From: Buddleja alternifolia
Lineage: Eukaryota; Streptophyta; Magnoliopsida; Lamiales; Scrophulariaceae
Length of the DNA stretch: 64,000 bases
NCBI GenBank assembly: GCA_019426215.1
Contig: CM033396.1
Coordinates: 32,159,154 to 32,223,153 of the forward strand
Direction of reading: 5' to 3'
A program made the position numbers and the translations under genes. The notes under the pieces are model-generated. The model saw nothing but the letters and a program-made list of their open reading frames with translations. It was not told the DNA's origin and did not search any database. Within the stretch, counting starts at the first letter, position 1. Every line of letters starts with the position of its first letter. Positions 1 to 11,081 of the stretch are shown one piece after another.

Positions 1-77
1 AGTAGGATGAACATAAAATATTTTACACCCCAAATTATGGTGTAAGATATAATGATTATACTCAGCCATAATTTATA

Positions 78-858
78 TCACAAGAGATTGGTTATAGAAA
101 ATTGATTTAGCCATTCAACTTTAATGAGATGACCATTTAAACAAAATTCCATACATGTTCCTTTTCTTCCCCAAGGTTTATGATCCTCAAGGAAACTTAA
201 TCCCAAGGTAACAATTCCTTGGTCTTTTCTTGCAATACCTGAAACAAATACTTCATGGCCTGCTATTTCTAACATGCCTTCATATTTGTTAATAACATGT
301 TGCTGCAAGTAATATAAATCTTCACAAGGAAAGTAATTATCTTTCTTTGTAATATCAAATATAACTTGCACTTTTTTTCATCCTTCATGGCATCTAATTT
401 TTACATTATTCACCCTAATAGCTTGAGGAGTTAAATCTTCAATTAATTCTTTTCCTTTTAAACTCCTAATCCTTTCTTCCGAAAAGGACAACCTGCTATT
501 AAAATCTGTTCTATAGCTAATTGATCAATCTAGAATTGGATGGTCTCTGATTAAAATATCAACACCTCCAATTCTTGGTGTTTGAATTGGATCAAGTGTC
601 ATTACTTTAGCAAATTCCTTGAAAATTCTTGGAATTTCAATCTACTCTTTCCTTATTAAACAAATCACAATGATGTGTATTGAAAAGTGCATATGCTATT
701 CTATAAGTTAAAGAATACGGTCTATTCCCTTCTTTCATAGTTCCGATATGGATCCATTTCATAGTAACTGTTTCTTCTTCTGAAAGCTTACTTAATTCCT
801 CAAGAATTTCTTCTTTTGGAATAAGTTGCATATCCATCACATTACCAGTTAATTCCAC
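78..858 (-). pseudogene. Movement-protein-like (30K superfamily) remnant and following segment
   Basis: The ORF at 637-858 contains KWIHIGTMKEGNRPYSLTYR and then a YALFNTHHC patch. These resemble the IHIG and YALSNSHH signatures of caulimovirid 30K movement proteins, which mediate cell-to-cell spread. After an interval with shifts, the ORF at 78-371 carries further ordered sequence (for example GLSFLEDHKPWGRKG) continuing the same polyprotein direction. The segment lacks a continuous frame and cannot make a full protein. Assignment rests on motif likeness and order. Confidence 0.45.
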
Positions 859-2035
859 ATGAATTGCAAACTCTCCTGAGCTTACTTTGTATATAATGTT
901 ATGCCTCTGCTGATTTAATCCTATTTAGTTTAGGATTCGGCTTATTCCGCTAACTCTGAAACCATCATATGGTTCAAGGTTAGAGTTTTGCCGCATTATC
1001 CTTTCCATGGTCTTGTTTGATATAGATGAACTTGAAAAGAATCCTGACAAGCTTTCTGATGTTTGGAGCCTATCACCTTCGTTGAAGTTATTCTGATTCA
1101 GTTGAAGATCCATCCAAATCACTTTCTATTTCTTTCTCATAGACACTATCATCTGAGAGGACATTTTCAAATTGGTAAACTGGTACCAATTCTCTGCTGC
1201 ATCCAAAATGTCAGTCGTGGCTTCAAATTGTCTAATTCGCCACTTTTTGCTGGCAATCTGGTGAAATGTGGCCTCGAGCTCCACATGTCCAGCTGTTACA
1301 ATCTTTAAAACTTTCATTTGTTAAGGTATGGGCTCGTCTGAAAGTTTGTCGTGTGGGGGCTTTTTCGGTGGATTTTCGGGATCCGTGGGAAGACACCCTT
1401 GTAGGTCAAGATCTCTGGCTAGATTTGTAAGATCGGGCTTTTGATTTGGACCACCAAGACTTTCTTCTGAATGAAGATCGCCTTTTATAACTCCTTCTAT
1501 CGGAGTTACCATCTTGCTTTCTCTTCTCCCTGTACTCAATTGATTCTCCAATAATCGTTTGAAAGTCATTATTGTCACAGAAAAGAGGGGATTTCTTTAT
1601 ATTTTCTCTTAACTTCTTCATGTTCTTTTGAAGGGAAGCTTGATAATACTAGTCTTTCAATTTGTCTTTTAAGAAAGACATTCATTTGGCGACTGAATCA
1701 AGTTGTCCTTTTGGTACTTTGTAGGATTGGATTAACATTTCCCTCCAAGGACTGCAAATTTTTGCAAAGAACATAGGTGCCGCAATATCTGATTTTACGT
1801 CATTTTGGAAGAAGTATTTGCAGAACCAATAGATATATTTATCTATTGCACAAATATTTCTTAGTTCAATACCATAGAGAGCTTGTCTGTACTCTCTGGT
1901 TTCTTCAATATTACTTTCATCGAAGTATCCATCTCCGACGAAATGTAATTTAACTAGCTTTCCAAATCTTTCTGCAATAGCACTTTTAGATTCTCCGGCT
2001 AAAACTTCTTGCTTGGTTGTCTCCGTTGTATGATC

Positions 2036-2509
2036 TCATCCAACTTTTACGGATCCTTCCAAGCTTAACTCCATTAATCTAATGAAGTTTTCTTTATCGA
2101 GTTCCAGTGTGGTTGCTGTTATTTTTATAGCCGCTACCCATTCATCGATTAATTTCTCGATGTTTCTGAAATCGATGATATCCAAATTCAGGATAGTACC
2201 ATATGGATGTAAGGGTTGTAACATGGTCCTTGCCCAAGGTGTATTTTCTGGTACCCTATTTGGATTTTTTCCTGGATTTGCTCTAAACCTTGTACCACCA
2301 AGAGCTGGGGATGCGTTGGTATGCAAATCCTCACTTTCACGCATCGTTTCATCCGGTGGAGGATTATGTGATGCGGAACTTCCTTCTGGCGGTGGTAATG
2401 CCAGGGTTGATTTATTGGTTTTGACATTAACCAAATCCACAACTGCTAGTTGATAAAAAGACTCAGCTAGTTCCTGAAGATCAGATAGATCTACTCTTGA
2501 TAGCTCCAT
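2036..2509 (-). pseudogene. Capsid/polyprotein N-terminal segment of the pararetrovirus-like element
   Basis: A 157-residue ORF with a low-complexity Pro/Ser/Asn-rich middle and an ordered C-terminal part containing WVAAIKITATTLELDKENF. Similar helical residues continue downstream to about position 1630 in broken frames, including an FCKYFF-type patch. Arrangement and composition suit a capsid-type region ahead of a movement protein. Homology is tentative and the frame is closed by a stop at 2036. Confidence 0.35.
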
Positions 2510-2588
2510 ATTAATTTATATTTTTGAGGATATCATTAATTAGATTTTTCTGAGTTTTTGGTTTCGGAATTTTCGTAACCTTACCTTT

Positions 2589-2780
2589 CTAGTGTAGAAG
2601 AGGTACATTTCCAAGGGTGCCGCTGATCATTTCTTTGTTGGACTTGGATGTCCCAGCAATACTCCTGTATTTTTCTTTTAGATCTGAGATGTCAGTCTTC
2701 AGATCCGTCATAGTTTTACCTAAATCTGGTAGGATCTGTAGTATTTCGTCAATCTTTTGGTTCAAACTTTCTATTTTCAC
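2589..2780 (-). pseudogene. Coiled-coil leader ORF of the pararetrovirus-like element
   Basis: This 63-residue peptide is the first ORF after the primer-binding site. It shows heptad-like spacing of Leu and Ile (NQKIDEILQILPDLGK, then DLKTDISDLK), consistent with a short coiled coil. Such small coiled-coil proteins precede the polyprotein in several caulimovirids. No homologue is recognised by name and the role is inferred from position only. Confidence 0.35.
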
Positions 2781-3012
2781 AGGTATATGGATTAACCTGT
2801 GGCCATAGTCTTGAACAGTCTTTTGGATTTCTCTAAGGTCCTGAAAGAACTAAGAATTATTCACTTCAATTGTCTTCCATGTAATGAAGGATACCTGATT
2901 TTCATAACTACTCGAACGATGTTTGGTGGTTCCATACTTGTTTAAATCTCATATGTTAGGGATTAAAATAACATATGTAATAATAATTAAATATTTCATC
3001 AATAAAACCTAA

Positions 3013-3025
3013 GGCTCTGATACCA
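3013..3025 (-). other. Primer-binding site complementary to initiator tRNA-Met
   Basis: The reverse complement reads TGGTATCAGAGCC, the classic plant retroelement and pararetrovirus priming motif. It lies immediately upstream, in the minus sense, of the virus-like ORF chain. Confidence 0.7.
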
Positions 3026-3063
3026 TTTTTTGAGCGTGGATATATTTTTGTTGACATGATCGG

Positions 3064-3155
3064 TTAAAAGGACTAAAATTGTCAATTAAGAAGTTAAAGG
3101 ACTGAAATTGCCAAGTGTAGAAGTTAAAGAACTGAAATTGCTACCCCTAATAGAT
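3064..3155. repeat. Three short tandem direct repeats, unit about 30 bp
   Basis: Three imperfect copies of a unit built around GTTAAAGGACTGAAATTG lie between the pararetrovirus-like element and the SEC14-like gene. Confidence 0.7.
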
Positions 3156-3409
3156 ACAGGACCATTTTCACACTTTTTCCGATATATTTAGTCATGATGT
3201 TAATACTATTAAATTCTGCACCTGCCTTCAGTCACCTTCCATCAACCTATATTTGGCCTACTCATTTAAGTCCCCTTGTAATCTTTCCACCTATATACTT
3301 GGACAATTTCATTCTACAAGGCATCTATACTTATGCTGTAAAAGTATTAGAGAAGGGCAAATTCTATTTCTTTCAAACAGTAAACTTGCTTCAAGAATTA
3401 ACTAAGGGA

Positions 3410-6400
3410 ATGATGGAAGCACAAGAAAGTATTTTTCATTCTCCAGAAAAAGTAGTTGAAGAGAAAGATGAAACAAATGGAGTGATATATAGCAACGGAT
3501 GCAACGATGTGAAGAAAAAGATTGACCTTATGAGAACCATGGTGGCAGACGAAGATCCGGCTTGTAAGGTAGGTTCTTCATAGCCATTCTCACATGTACA
3601 TGTCTTAGATCATTTTACATAGTTCCTTGATCGAGCTTCGAGAAATATTGCAAAGGATGTATGTAAAGTCTGCCATACACAAATATGATTCTAATAATGT
3701 CGATCAAGACTTCCTAAAAGTCACGCATACAAGAGCTTTAGATTTCTTCGGGTTTTTGCACACAGATCATAATTGTTTGTTCTTCCTTGTTATATGATAT
3801 TATTGATCTCTTTTTAATTAAGAAAATCCTCTCAAGATTGGTTTATGATCTTTTAAAAGTTCTATGATTCTTTTGCTGTATCGTGAAAATGTTTTTACTT
3901 ACTATATAGGATTTCAAGAATTTTAAAATTGGAAATAAAAATGACTGAATTTTATATCCAAGTGGACACATTGAGTGTTCCTATCATACAGATACTTCTA
4001 AAATTGAATTTGAAACCATGCAGTATCGTATCCGTATTGGTTACGATACTCGTCGGATACTTGTTCGATACGTATCGAATATTTATTTGACGTATCCAAT
4101 AATTAAAATAAATAAAAAAGATTAGACACCGTATCCGATACTTCCGAATGCCGTATCTCATACAGATTTTGAAGTACCTGATACACATGGGGTATCTGGT
4201 GGAGTATTTTTTGAATATTATATAATATTTTTTATGTTAAAATAGGAATATAATAATGACTTTTATCGTATGTTAAAGAGTTAAACAAATAAAAGAAACT
4301 TAAAAGAGGAAAACCACTTTGATTTCACTTCTTAAATATATGTTTTTTCTTCTCTTACCTCACGTGATATCTATCATTTATACTTTATCACCGAAGATTT
4401 TGGATAAGAATGTATTTGTTGGTACTGATGGAATAACGTTCGACCACTGGAAATGATGAAGTTTTTTTGTTACCTTCAAAGATTTTTCAACTTAAAAACA
4501 ATAAAATAGTGTCAGTATTGCAATTTTATTTATGTTAGTAAATATATTGACTCAAATTTATTTTTAAATATTATATATATATATGTGTGTATCCCCAACG
4601 TATTGTACCCTATAATTTTGAAATTTGTCATATCTCGTATACGTATTGTACCGTACCCATATCCCCGTATCCATATCCGTGCATCATAGGTTCCTATATA
4701 ACTAATTAAATAGTTTTAACCAAGAGTGCTGGATAAATATAAAATAAAATTTATGATCAAGTAGAGATGCATTGTATGATTTTTAATTAGCTATTTGGTT
4801 TTGGTTGGTAGAGTACACAACCAACTGTGACCTGCTGTCCACCTAAATGCTAAAGTCTCTTGATTTAATTTTCATATTTATTCACAATGGGTCTTCTTTT
4901 CATCTAGTGTTATACTATTCCATTTAGGAAGTTGATAAAGGCACTTCACATCTTTTTTAAATTAATTAAGTTGATTATAATGCCCCTTAATGTATCATTT
5001 AGAATTCTTATTAATATTAAAAGGTGAACTGAATAATCCTTCTATATTAACTTTGAAGAATATATTTTAATTATTTTTTGTGAAAATAATACCAAATACA
5101 ATTGCGTTTTTTTCTCAAGCATCTTTTTGAAAATAAGAAATCCTATTTTTCATCAGTCTAATAAAATTAATCATCTTGCCATGGATATTCAAAGCCCGAT
5201 ATGATTTTATCGAATTCGTTAAATGATATATGTTGCTCATTTCCTCCATAGTAAATACCAAATTTCCTTTTTGAATATTGAAAATCATATAACATCAAAA
5301 GCCTAAAAACTACCAAAAAGGTTAAAATAATTATTAGATCTTATTATACTAAGTTAGTAATGGTGAACTCAGTATGTCCACCTAGAATAATGGCTAATTT
5401 TATTTTTGGTTATATTTAATAAAAAATAATTGTCAATTTTATCCAAAATAAAATAATATTTATCCTAATTTGGTTGTAAATAAATAAGTAAAATTTTTAG
5501 TCATATCTACGATTTTTTTACTTATTATTTACGATAGTTATCCGTCACTTTTAAATTTTGAAATTATGAACTATTAAATTTCGAATACTTATTCTATATA
5601 TATTTCGTTGGAAAAATGGAATAAAACTAGTTTGTCAAAGAAATTTCTTACTTTAATAGACTAAAGGACATTTTTGTCTACGTGGCAAAATTTAAATAAA
5701 ATTGGAATGACTCTAGCAAAATGTGGAATGCCTTTATCAATTTCCTTCCATTTATTACACACATGTAATAAATTTTCCCTAAAATATACAATATGAATTT
5801 TGTATACGTAACATGTGTTTAATTATCAAATTAAATGGGAGATTAAGACAATTTTGACAATAGAGAATCTTGTGTATTTATTGGACCACCATATTCATTT
5901 ATTAGGCATTTATGACGCATTTCTCTATTTAACGAAAAGTTCTAGCCCGCTTCTGACTCGGTTATACCCAAGTGTATTACACTCATCATATGATTGATCA
6001 CTCATTTCCTACATTACACTTGGGTGTGACCGAGGCCAGAACGAACTAAAATTTCCCTTTATTAATAAACCAAAAAGAATTGTTATTTCAGATTTAGTTA
6101 ATTACTTGCGACCGTCGGTTCTTTTACCAGTGCTTTTCCAGTTATGAGCAAGGAACAAAATAAAGAAAAAAAAAATCAAAATAGCTGTAATTTTTCGTCG
6201 AAACTACATATATGAAGTTTATAATAGCTTCAAGAAAATGAGAAAAAACTTTTTTTTTCTTTTAAACTTCTATAATTGTATTGTAATAATTCTATCATAC
6301 CAAATATGATTATGATGACTATATCATACTTTAGAATCGTAAGAGCTCTTAAGAATCACTTGACATTACGTGTACGTTATTTGTTCAATTTCGTGAATTC

Positions 6401-7817
6401 TGTATTATCCTCCATAATGTACATTTCAAAGCTCTGGTTTTAAGCAGGATATAGATGATTCAACACTAAGAAGGTTTCTTCGCGCACGCGATCTTGACGT
6501 GGAGAAAGCTTCGTCAATGTTGATGAAATACTTAACATGGAGAAGAACATTTGTTCCAAAGGGTTCCATTTCAACATCAGAGATTCCAAATGAAATAGCA
6601 CAGAACAAGATGTTTATGCAAGGCACAGATAAAGAAGGGCGTCCCATTGCTGTTGTTTTTGGTTCTAGACATTTTACCTCCAAAGGAGGCGTAGATGAAT
6701 TCAAACGTTCGTTGTTCTCGAGTTTCTTTGAGCTTTTTGGTTACGCGTTGTTTGGTATGAGAATTTTGGCGAGAAAAAGGGAAGAAAATATTGCTACCGA
6801 AACCATTTTTTGCTGTTTGATTGCTAAAGGAAAAGTTAAGAGGAAAAGAAAATCCATGAAAAATTATCTTGGGACAGGAAAACTTCATTTTCTTTGCAAA
6901 AATGGGATAGAAGCCTAATGAAAGGATTATTTTTAAGTCTTGGAAATATGTATGAAAAGTTTGAATTTTTCTTTTTTTTACGATTTTTCTCATAAAAAAA
7001 AGGTATTAATGTGCGTTTTCGTGAGAATATTCTAAGAAAAAATTTAGAGAAAAGGACGTGTCATCCAATTAAAGCATAATTTCTTTGATTTTGTTATCCA
7101 TCAATTTTTCCAGTTTCCTTTCCTCGTCAAAATCCTTCGACCTAACATTATCTATGCTTTCATGAACTGGATGATTTGGTGTGGCCAAACTGAATTCGAG
7201 TCAAATTTCCCCACCAAACTGAGTTTGAGATTTTGATTTTTTTTTTTCATTTTGTTTCCCTTCCTCATCAAAATCCTTCGACCAAATTTTGCTCTCTCTG
7301 CTTTCATGAACTTATAGTTAATTAATATCTCACATATTCTGACTAAATATTTCAGGTTTCTTGGTGTTTGCTCTGGATAAATTATGTTCAAGGATTCCTG
7401 ATGGACAGGAACAATTCACAATTATTGGAGATCTTGAAGGATATGGCTATTGTAACACCAACGTTCGTGGATATCTTGCTGCTCTTTCCACTTTACAGGA
7501 TTACTACCCAGAAAGACTGGGAAAAATATTCATTATTCACGCACCCTACATATTTACAACAGTGTGGAGGATTATTTACCCGTTTATCGACAAAAATACC
7601 AAGAAAAAGGTAAAATAATTCTCCATTTTGCTCAACTTCAAAATTATTGTACTACAACAATATGATCATCTAGTTTATCGTCTTTCCACAATGTATATAG
7701 ATCATATTTGTGGAGAACAAGAAACTTGAGGCCACTCTGCTGCAAGACATAGATGAAAGCCAACTTCCAGAGATATATGGAGGCAAATTGCAGCTGGTTC
7801 CTATTCATAGTGCCTAG
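3410..7817 (+). CDS. SEC14-like CRAL-TRIO phosphatidylinositol-transfer protein, four exons
   Basis: Exons 3410-3568, 6448-6706, 7356-7609 and 7701-7817 join in phase (789 nt, 262 residues), each intron with GT..AG ends. The start is the first of two adjacent ATGs (MMEAQESIFHS); the upstream in-frame ATG at 3194 would add an atypical hydrophobic leader. Exon 1 ends in KIDLMRTMVADEDPACK. Exon 2 holds the CRAL-TRIO N-terminal helices (STLRRFLRARDLDVEKAS, then IAQNKMFMQG). Exons 3-4 hold the lipid-binding fold (LDKLCSRIPDG, LQDYYPERLGK, FIDKNTKKK, DIDESQLPEIYGGKL). SEC14 proteins bind and exchange phosphatidylinositol and other hydrophobic ligands at membranes. The length suits the small plant subfamily (about 255-300 residues). 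Intron 1 is 2.9 kb and repeat-rich. Confidence 0.88.
4020..4690. repeat. Dispersed repeat with GTATCC/GGATAC subrepeats inside SEC14-like intron 1
   Basis: Two clusters (4020-4200 and 4585-4690) are crowded with GTATC, GGATAC and CGATAC words in both orientations, around an AT-rich core. This looks like a non-autonomous transposon with repeated subterminal motifs. Exact ends and target duplication could not be fixed. Confidence 0.45.
5938..6047. repeat. Foldback hairpin, arms about 35 nt, in SEC14-like intron 1
   Basis: The left arm (5938-5976) and right arm (6015-6047) are imperfect inverted copies sharing TACACTTGGGT and an AGTTC terminus. The loop is about 38 nt. It could be a tiny MITE or a transcribed hairpin. 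Confidence 0.55.
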
Positions 7818-8610
7818 CTGATTATACATCTCAAACTACAAATTATACTATATTACTCGAGTTAATGCATATATAAATCGCGCTTTATTTCCATAGAGGG
7901 GAAATTTGGAAATAGTGTTAATTATTATATGTGGAATACATCTGGAATTCTAATATTATGCAAATGAATGTGTACTCTCTGTACATTTCTGTCATATTAC
8001 ATCCAGTTATTCAGCAATCAGAGCATACTCGAGCAATTCTAGGTGTTTTGAACACTATGGCATAAAACAGCCTAAGGTTTGAGAAATCACCATACTTCCC
8101 CCATCAGTAAAAGCAAATTACAATTTCAGTGATGACAGTACAAGCAAATTACAATTTTACACTGTTTTTGGAGTTCAAGGGTGTCTTAGCAATTTGCAAA
8201 TCCTCAAGTGGTTCGTAAAAATTTTCCAATAGGTGATGGAGTGTGCATATGATTATCCCTAATTAGAATGTGTTGCCAAGGATATAGATGGAAGACGAGA
8301 AACATACCAATGAAATATCCACTAGAATGCACTTTACAACACTTCCAAGCGAGTCGTCTGCATGGTTTTGCACTGAGATGCTTGAGAGAGAACAATTTCA
8401 ATAAGAAACATGTTTCATGGGCCGGTTCCGGGGTAGCATCCAATTATGAATAATCAACTCCGAAAAAGGACATTAACTCATGAGAAACAAACGAAAACTA
8501 GTCTATTCATTCTCAAGGATTATCATCACAACCCCTTTTAAGCACGAGTTCTCGGTTCTCAATGAAACAACACGTCTCGAGATTTCATGACGTTCAAACT
8601 CCAATATTAG
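7818..8610. other. Intergenic spacer between convergent SEC14-like and PPR genes
   Basis: AT-rich spacer holding both 3' flanks. Short ORFs on either strand (around 8204-8453) show no recognisable domain or codon signal. Confidence 0.6.
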
Positions 8611-10140
8611 CTACCAATAGTCTCCACAAGTACAAGAGCCCCTTTCGAACCTATGAAACCGGATCCTATCCCTTACTATTATCACCCTATGTAATACCTT
8701 TGACACAATTTTCATCCAACAATGGCAATCAAGACAAGTACGTAAATTCTTCGAAATTGTGATTTCAGTCCCCGGGCTAGATTTTAGAATCCCAAAAGCC
8801 AAGGCCAATTTTTCGCTGTGATAGTTCAAGTTTTCCTCCTTTTCTTCCTCTGATATATCCATCATAACCAAGTCGGGTACATATACATAACCTTCCATTC
8901 TAGTACGATGGATCAAAGCTTCTAATACTCTATAGATTGCTTCGGTTTCCTTATGTGACCTATCACCAGCCTTGAAGTGGTGAATGGCACCATGCAATTC
9001 AACCCAACTCTTACCGGTACTCTTATGAACTCCCTTTTTACGCATATTGTACCTCACCGTTTCTGCATTATCCCATTTCTTAATAGAGCAGTAAATATTG
9101 GACAACAAAACGTAATCTTCACTACCAAGATTCTTTATTTTGGAAACAATAACTTCTCCCAATTCGGTATTTTTGTGGGTCCTACAAGAACTAAGCAGAG
9201 CCCTCCATATAACAACATCGGGCTCCATTGGCATTTCTTTGATCATTGCATAAGCTTCTTCTGAAAGCCCGGCTCGGGCAAAAAGATCGATCATTGCTCC
9301 ATAATGCTCGAGTTGTGGCTGAATTGAAAATCCCTTTTGCATAAGATTAAAATATTCACGACCCTTTTCCACAAAACCACAATGGCTACAAGCTGTGAGA
9401 ATTCCAATGAATGTAACACAATCAGGCGCAATATTTTCCCCTTCCATGGATGAGAACATTGAAATTGCGTCAATAGCAAGACCATGCATTGCTAGCCCAT
9501 TTATCATTGCATTCCATATTGAAATATCAGTTCTTCGGGCAGCATAAAATATCCTTTTTGCTGTTTCAATTCTTCCACATCTTGAGTACATATCTATTAG
9601 TGCAGAAGATAATATATAATTCATTTCAATTTTTTTCTCTATCATCAAACCATGCACCCACTTTCCATGATTAAGAGCTCCAAGCCTTGAACACGCAGTT
9701 ATGACAGATGAAAAAGTAAATCCGTCCGGTTCAATATTTGTTCCTAACATCTCTTTGAACATGTTTATTGCCTCAAGAAACAACCTATTTCTGACGAAAC
9801 CTCCAATTGTCGAGTTCCAAGTGACTACATCTCGGGCAGGTAATGCAAAAAATACTTTCTTGGCAATATCAACTTCCCCAACCCTCATGAAACCATCGAT
9901 CAATAGATTGGCAGAGACCACCTTGAAATCAAGAAAGCATATATCATCGAGTAGTTGACGAGCAAAGCTGAGTTTTTCACAAGCTATATATACCTTTATC
10001 AACATGGATAGAAGTAATGGGTACATTCCATACCCATGTTTAATCATTTTACCGTGCACGGAAACTGCAGTTCTGAAATTCGGGCGCAGCTTGCAAGATT
10101 CAAGAATGCGGAAAAGCGTTTGATCATCTGAAGCAAACAT
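8611..10140 (-). CDS. Pentatricopeptide repeat protein, PLS class with E/E+ and DYW domains (At5g50990-like)
   Basis: Single uninterrupted frame of 509 residues from ATG at 10140 to a stop after the terminal DYW tripeptide. Tandem PPR motifs fill about residues 15-320 (for example VVTWNSTIGGFVRN, SSALIDMYSRCG, SIWNAMINGLAMHG). An E/E+ region follows (SWVELHGAIHHFKAGDRSH). The C-terminal DYW cytidine-deaminase-like domain has the HSE zinc/catalytic signature at about 441-443 and CLDCH around 469-473. DYW proteins bind organellar RNA and carry out C-to-U editing in plastids or mitochondria. The sequence closely resembles Arabidopsis At5g50990 as I know it. No clear transit peptide is visible at this start, as in that relative. 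Confidence 0.93.
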   Translation of the reverse strand: MFASDDQTLFRILESCKLRPNFRTAVSVHGKMIKHGYGMYPLLLSMLIKVYIACEKLSFARQLLDDICFLDFKVVSANLLIDGFMRVGEVDIAKKVFFALPARDVVTWNSTIGGFVRNRLFLEAINMFKEMLGTNIEPDGFTFSSVITACSRLGALNHGKWVHGLMIEKKIEMNYILSSALIDMYSRCGRIETAKRIFYAARRTDISIWNAMINGLAMHGLAIDAISMFSSMEGENIAPDCVTFIGILTACSHCGFVEKGREYFNLMQKGFSIQPQLEHYGAMIDLFARAGLSEEAYAMIKEMPMEPDVVIWRALLSSCRTHKNTELGEVIVSKIKNLGSEDYVLLSNIYCSIKKWDNAETVRYNMRKKGVHKSTGKSWVELHGAIHHFKAGDRSHKETEAIYRVLEALIHRTRMEGYVYVPDLVMMDISEEEKEENLNYHSEKLALAFGILKSSPGTEITISKNLRTCLDCHCWMKIVSKVLHRVIIVRDRIRFHRFERGSCTCGDYW

Positions 10141-10900
10141 CTCATCAACGATTACTTACACCACCAATACCATAGATTACATTTACAAGAACAATCACCT
10201 ATATTTTTATTGTATCATCATAGTATGTAATGTTGAGCTTTTGCATTTGAGACCAAAAGGGGACATACACCCACAATGCTCAAAGAAGAAACTACATAAT
10301 TCTTGAAATCAGAAGGAATTACTTAAAATATGAACACAATTGAAGCTACATGACACACTATGAATAAAACATAGAAATATGTAACAATTAAATTTCCACA
10401 TGCTAAATCCCAATACAACTAAAACTAATGTACTTCCAAATCCAAAACTTAAAATACTTGAAATTCCAAAACGATCGAACAATAATTACACTTTTTCTTT
10501 TTCTTTAAAATTCAACATTTTAATTTAAACATTACGAAATAGAAGACATATATAACAGGCACTTAAACCCCCAAAACCCTGAATCAGAAAGCAATTAAAA
10601 AAGAAATTAGGTTAAAAAGAAGGGAAATAACCTGATACTGAATGAAGGGTTTGTGGTGAAGGAAAAACTGAAGGAGTTTTGGGGGTGAAAATGGTGGTGT
10701 GGGTCCCCAGAACTAAAGTAAATAATCTCCTTTTAACAGCTTCCATTCTTCACCATTTCTTTCGTAATTTCTTACATAATAATCATAATAATCAGGTTTC
10801 CAGTTTCTGCTTCTCTTCCCGCTCCATTTTGCAAATAATTTTTGCTATTGTTTCTTCACTCGCACTTTCTATTTATTTATTTTAGGGAAAGTTTCATTTT
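10141..10900 (-). promoter_or_regulatory. 5' leader/promoter region of the PPR gene
   Basis: Sequence upstream of the PPR start. On the minus strand a GTTATT donor-like site near 10632 and pyrimidine-rich stretches would allow a 5'-UTR intron. No conserved element is identified. Confidence 0.35.
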
Positions 10901-10911
10901 GGGCCCCCTAG

Positions 10912-11081
10912 TTATACGTGTAATTTTACGGTGGATTGAGATCATTGATCTCGGTCCATTTTTTATCATAGGATTTGGGGTAATTTAGTAAATTATCCCC
11001 CTATTGGGGGATTCTATGATGAAAAACGGAAGGGGACCAATGGTTTCAGTCCACCATAGAATCACTCATAGTTATACCGTA
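10912..11081. repeat. Foldback MITE-like element upstream of the PPR gene
   Basis: The two halves are inverted copies. GGTGGATTGAGATCATTG on the left pairs with CCAATGGTTTCAGTCCACC on the right, and the core GGGGTAATTT/AAATTATCCCC is nearly palindromic. It lies a few hundred bases upstream of the PPR leader. Confidence 0.6.

Larger units (their letters stand above)
1..3025 (-). mobile_element. Decayed endogenous pararetrovirus-like element (Caulimoviridae-like), cut by the window edge
   Basis: On the minus strand a methionine-initiator-tRNA primer-binding motif (3013-3025) is followed by a chain of short ORFs in a caulimovirid-like order: a coiled-coil peptide, a capsid-like segment rich in Pro/Ser then charged helices, and a movement-protein-like segment. 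Capsid before movement protein is the order known for cavemovirus/solendovirus-type genomes. No reverse transcriptase is seen, presumably because the element continues beyond the left edge. Frames are broken by many stops and shifts, so it is an inactive fossil. An LTR retrotransposon is the main alternative, because the same primer motif is used by Copia elements. However, no LTR ending in CA abuts the primer site. Confidence 0.5.

Noticed and set aside
8204..8453. Small overlapping ORFs on both strands
   Set aside because: No domain, no codon signal; lie in the spacer between two 3' ends.
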